From an uncultured Lachnospiraceae bacterium (GTDB lineage: Bacteria; Bacillota; Clostridia; Lachnospirales; Lachnospiraceae), in NCBI GenBank assembly GCA_947174505.1, contig CAMWJF010000038.1, positions 1 through 40,384 of the forward strand: DNA of 40,384 nucleotides. Direction: 5' to 3'. The notes below the pieces were generated by a model. That model saw only the letters and a program-made list of their open reading frames with translations. It had not been told where the DNA came from and searched no databases. This document shows, in pieces, positions 40,333 through 40,384 of the stretch; within the stretch, counting starts at the first letter, position 1; each line of letters starts with the position of its first letter. The position numbers and the translations under genes were made by a program.

Positions 40333-40384
40333 CACGGAATTCAATTTTCAAGAATATCGGAAATAAAATAAGGATTGAGCAGGC

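Overview
This 40.4-kb window looks like chromosome from a Gram-positive gut anaerobe of the Lachnospiraceae (Clostridium cluster XIVa) type. That is an inference from gene content (GH36 and paired GH94 enzymes, PocR-AraC and LytTR/DUF3021 regulators, a CD3324-like helix-turn-helix), strong GGAGG ribosome-binding sites, TTG/GTG starts and roughly balanced base composition. I saw no rRNA, tRNA, CRISPR array or transposase gene.

Layout. 1-2500: a GH36 alpha-galactosidase on the minus strand with its own promoter. 2600-4180: a LytTR / DUF3021 / CPBP-protease locus that appears to be decaying; the first two genes carry frameshifts and the third seems shortened. 4240-7310: a YbaK-type aminoacyl-tRNA deacylase, an unrecognised protein, CutC and a PNPOx-like protein. 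7380-9450: a Cache-type chemoreceptor with promoter and terminator. 9490-11930: a cystathionine gamma-synthase-like and MalY-like pair, the transsulfuration route from cysteine to homocysteine. 12114-13369: a second CPBP protease and an XRE regulator with a C-terminal membrane segment. 13415-18970: a compact minus-strand run of a membrane-bound chemoreceptor, a membrane protein, an AlkD-like repair protein, a VOC protein, a GNAT and a lipoprotein.

19055-24716 holds two GH94 glycoside phosphorylases on the plus strand behind a dyad-rich control region; their product would be sugar 1-phosphate. It is followed by a GNAT/AraC pair. 26221-30308 is a sugar cassette (FucI/AraA-like isomerase, FGGY kinase, DUF4432 mutarotase-like protein) divergent from a PocR-AraC regulator; it lacks an aldolase and a transporter here, and its substrate is unknown. 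31529-35045 is an operon of KdpD-like kinase, KdpE-like regulator and Na/Pi cotransporter with a PhoU-like tail. 35038-37077 holds an FMN reductase, a HigB/HigA-type toxin-antitoxin pair with a palindromic operator, and an RsmC-like methyltransferase. 37058-38278 encodes an unusual fusion of a DNA-binding domain with an APH-type kinase.

The right end (38347-40332) is the most unusual part. An AlbA_2/Schlafen-like ATP-binding protein gene is bracketed by 24-bp near-perfect direct repeats, followed by an array of eight 10-bp units that runs into its stop codon, and then by a 43-bp dyad that sits over the -35 position of the kinase-fusion promoter. A second dispersed repeat (28-51 and 22192-22215) lies in two intergenic regions 22 kb apart.
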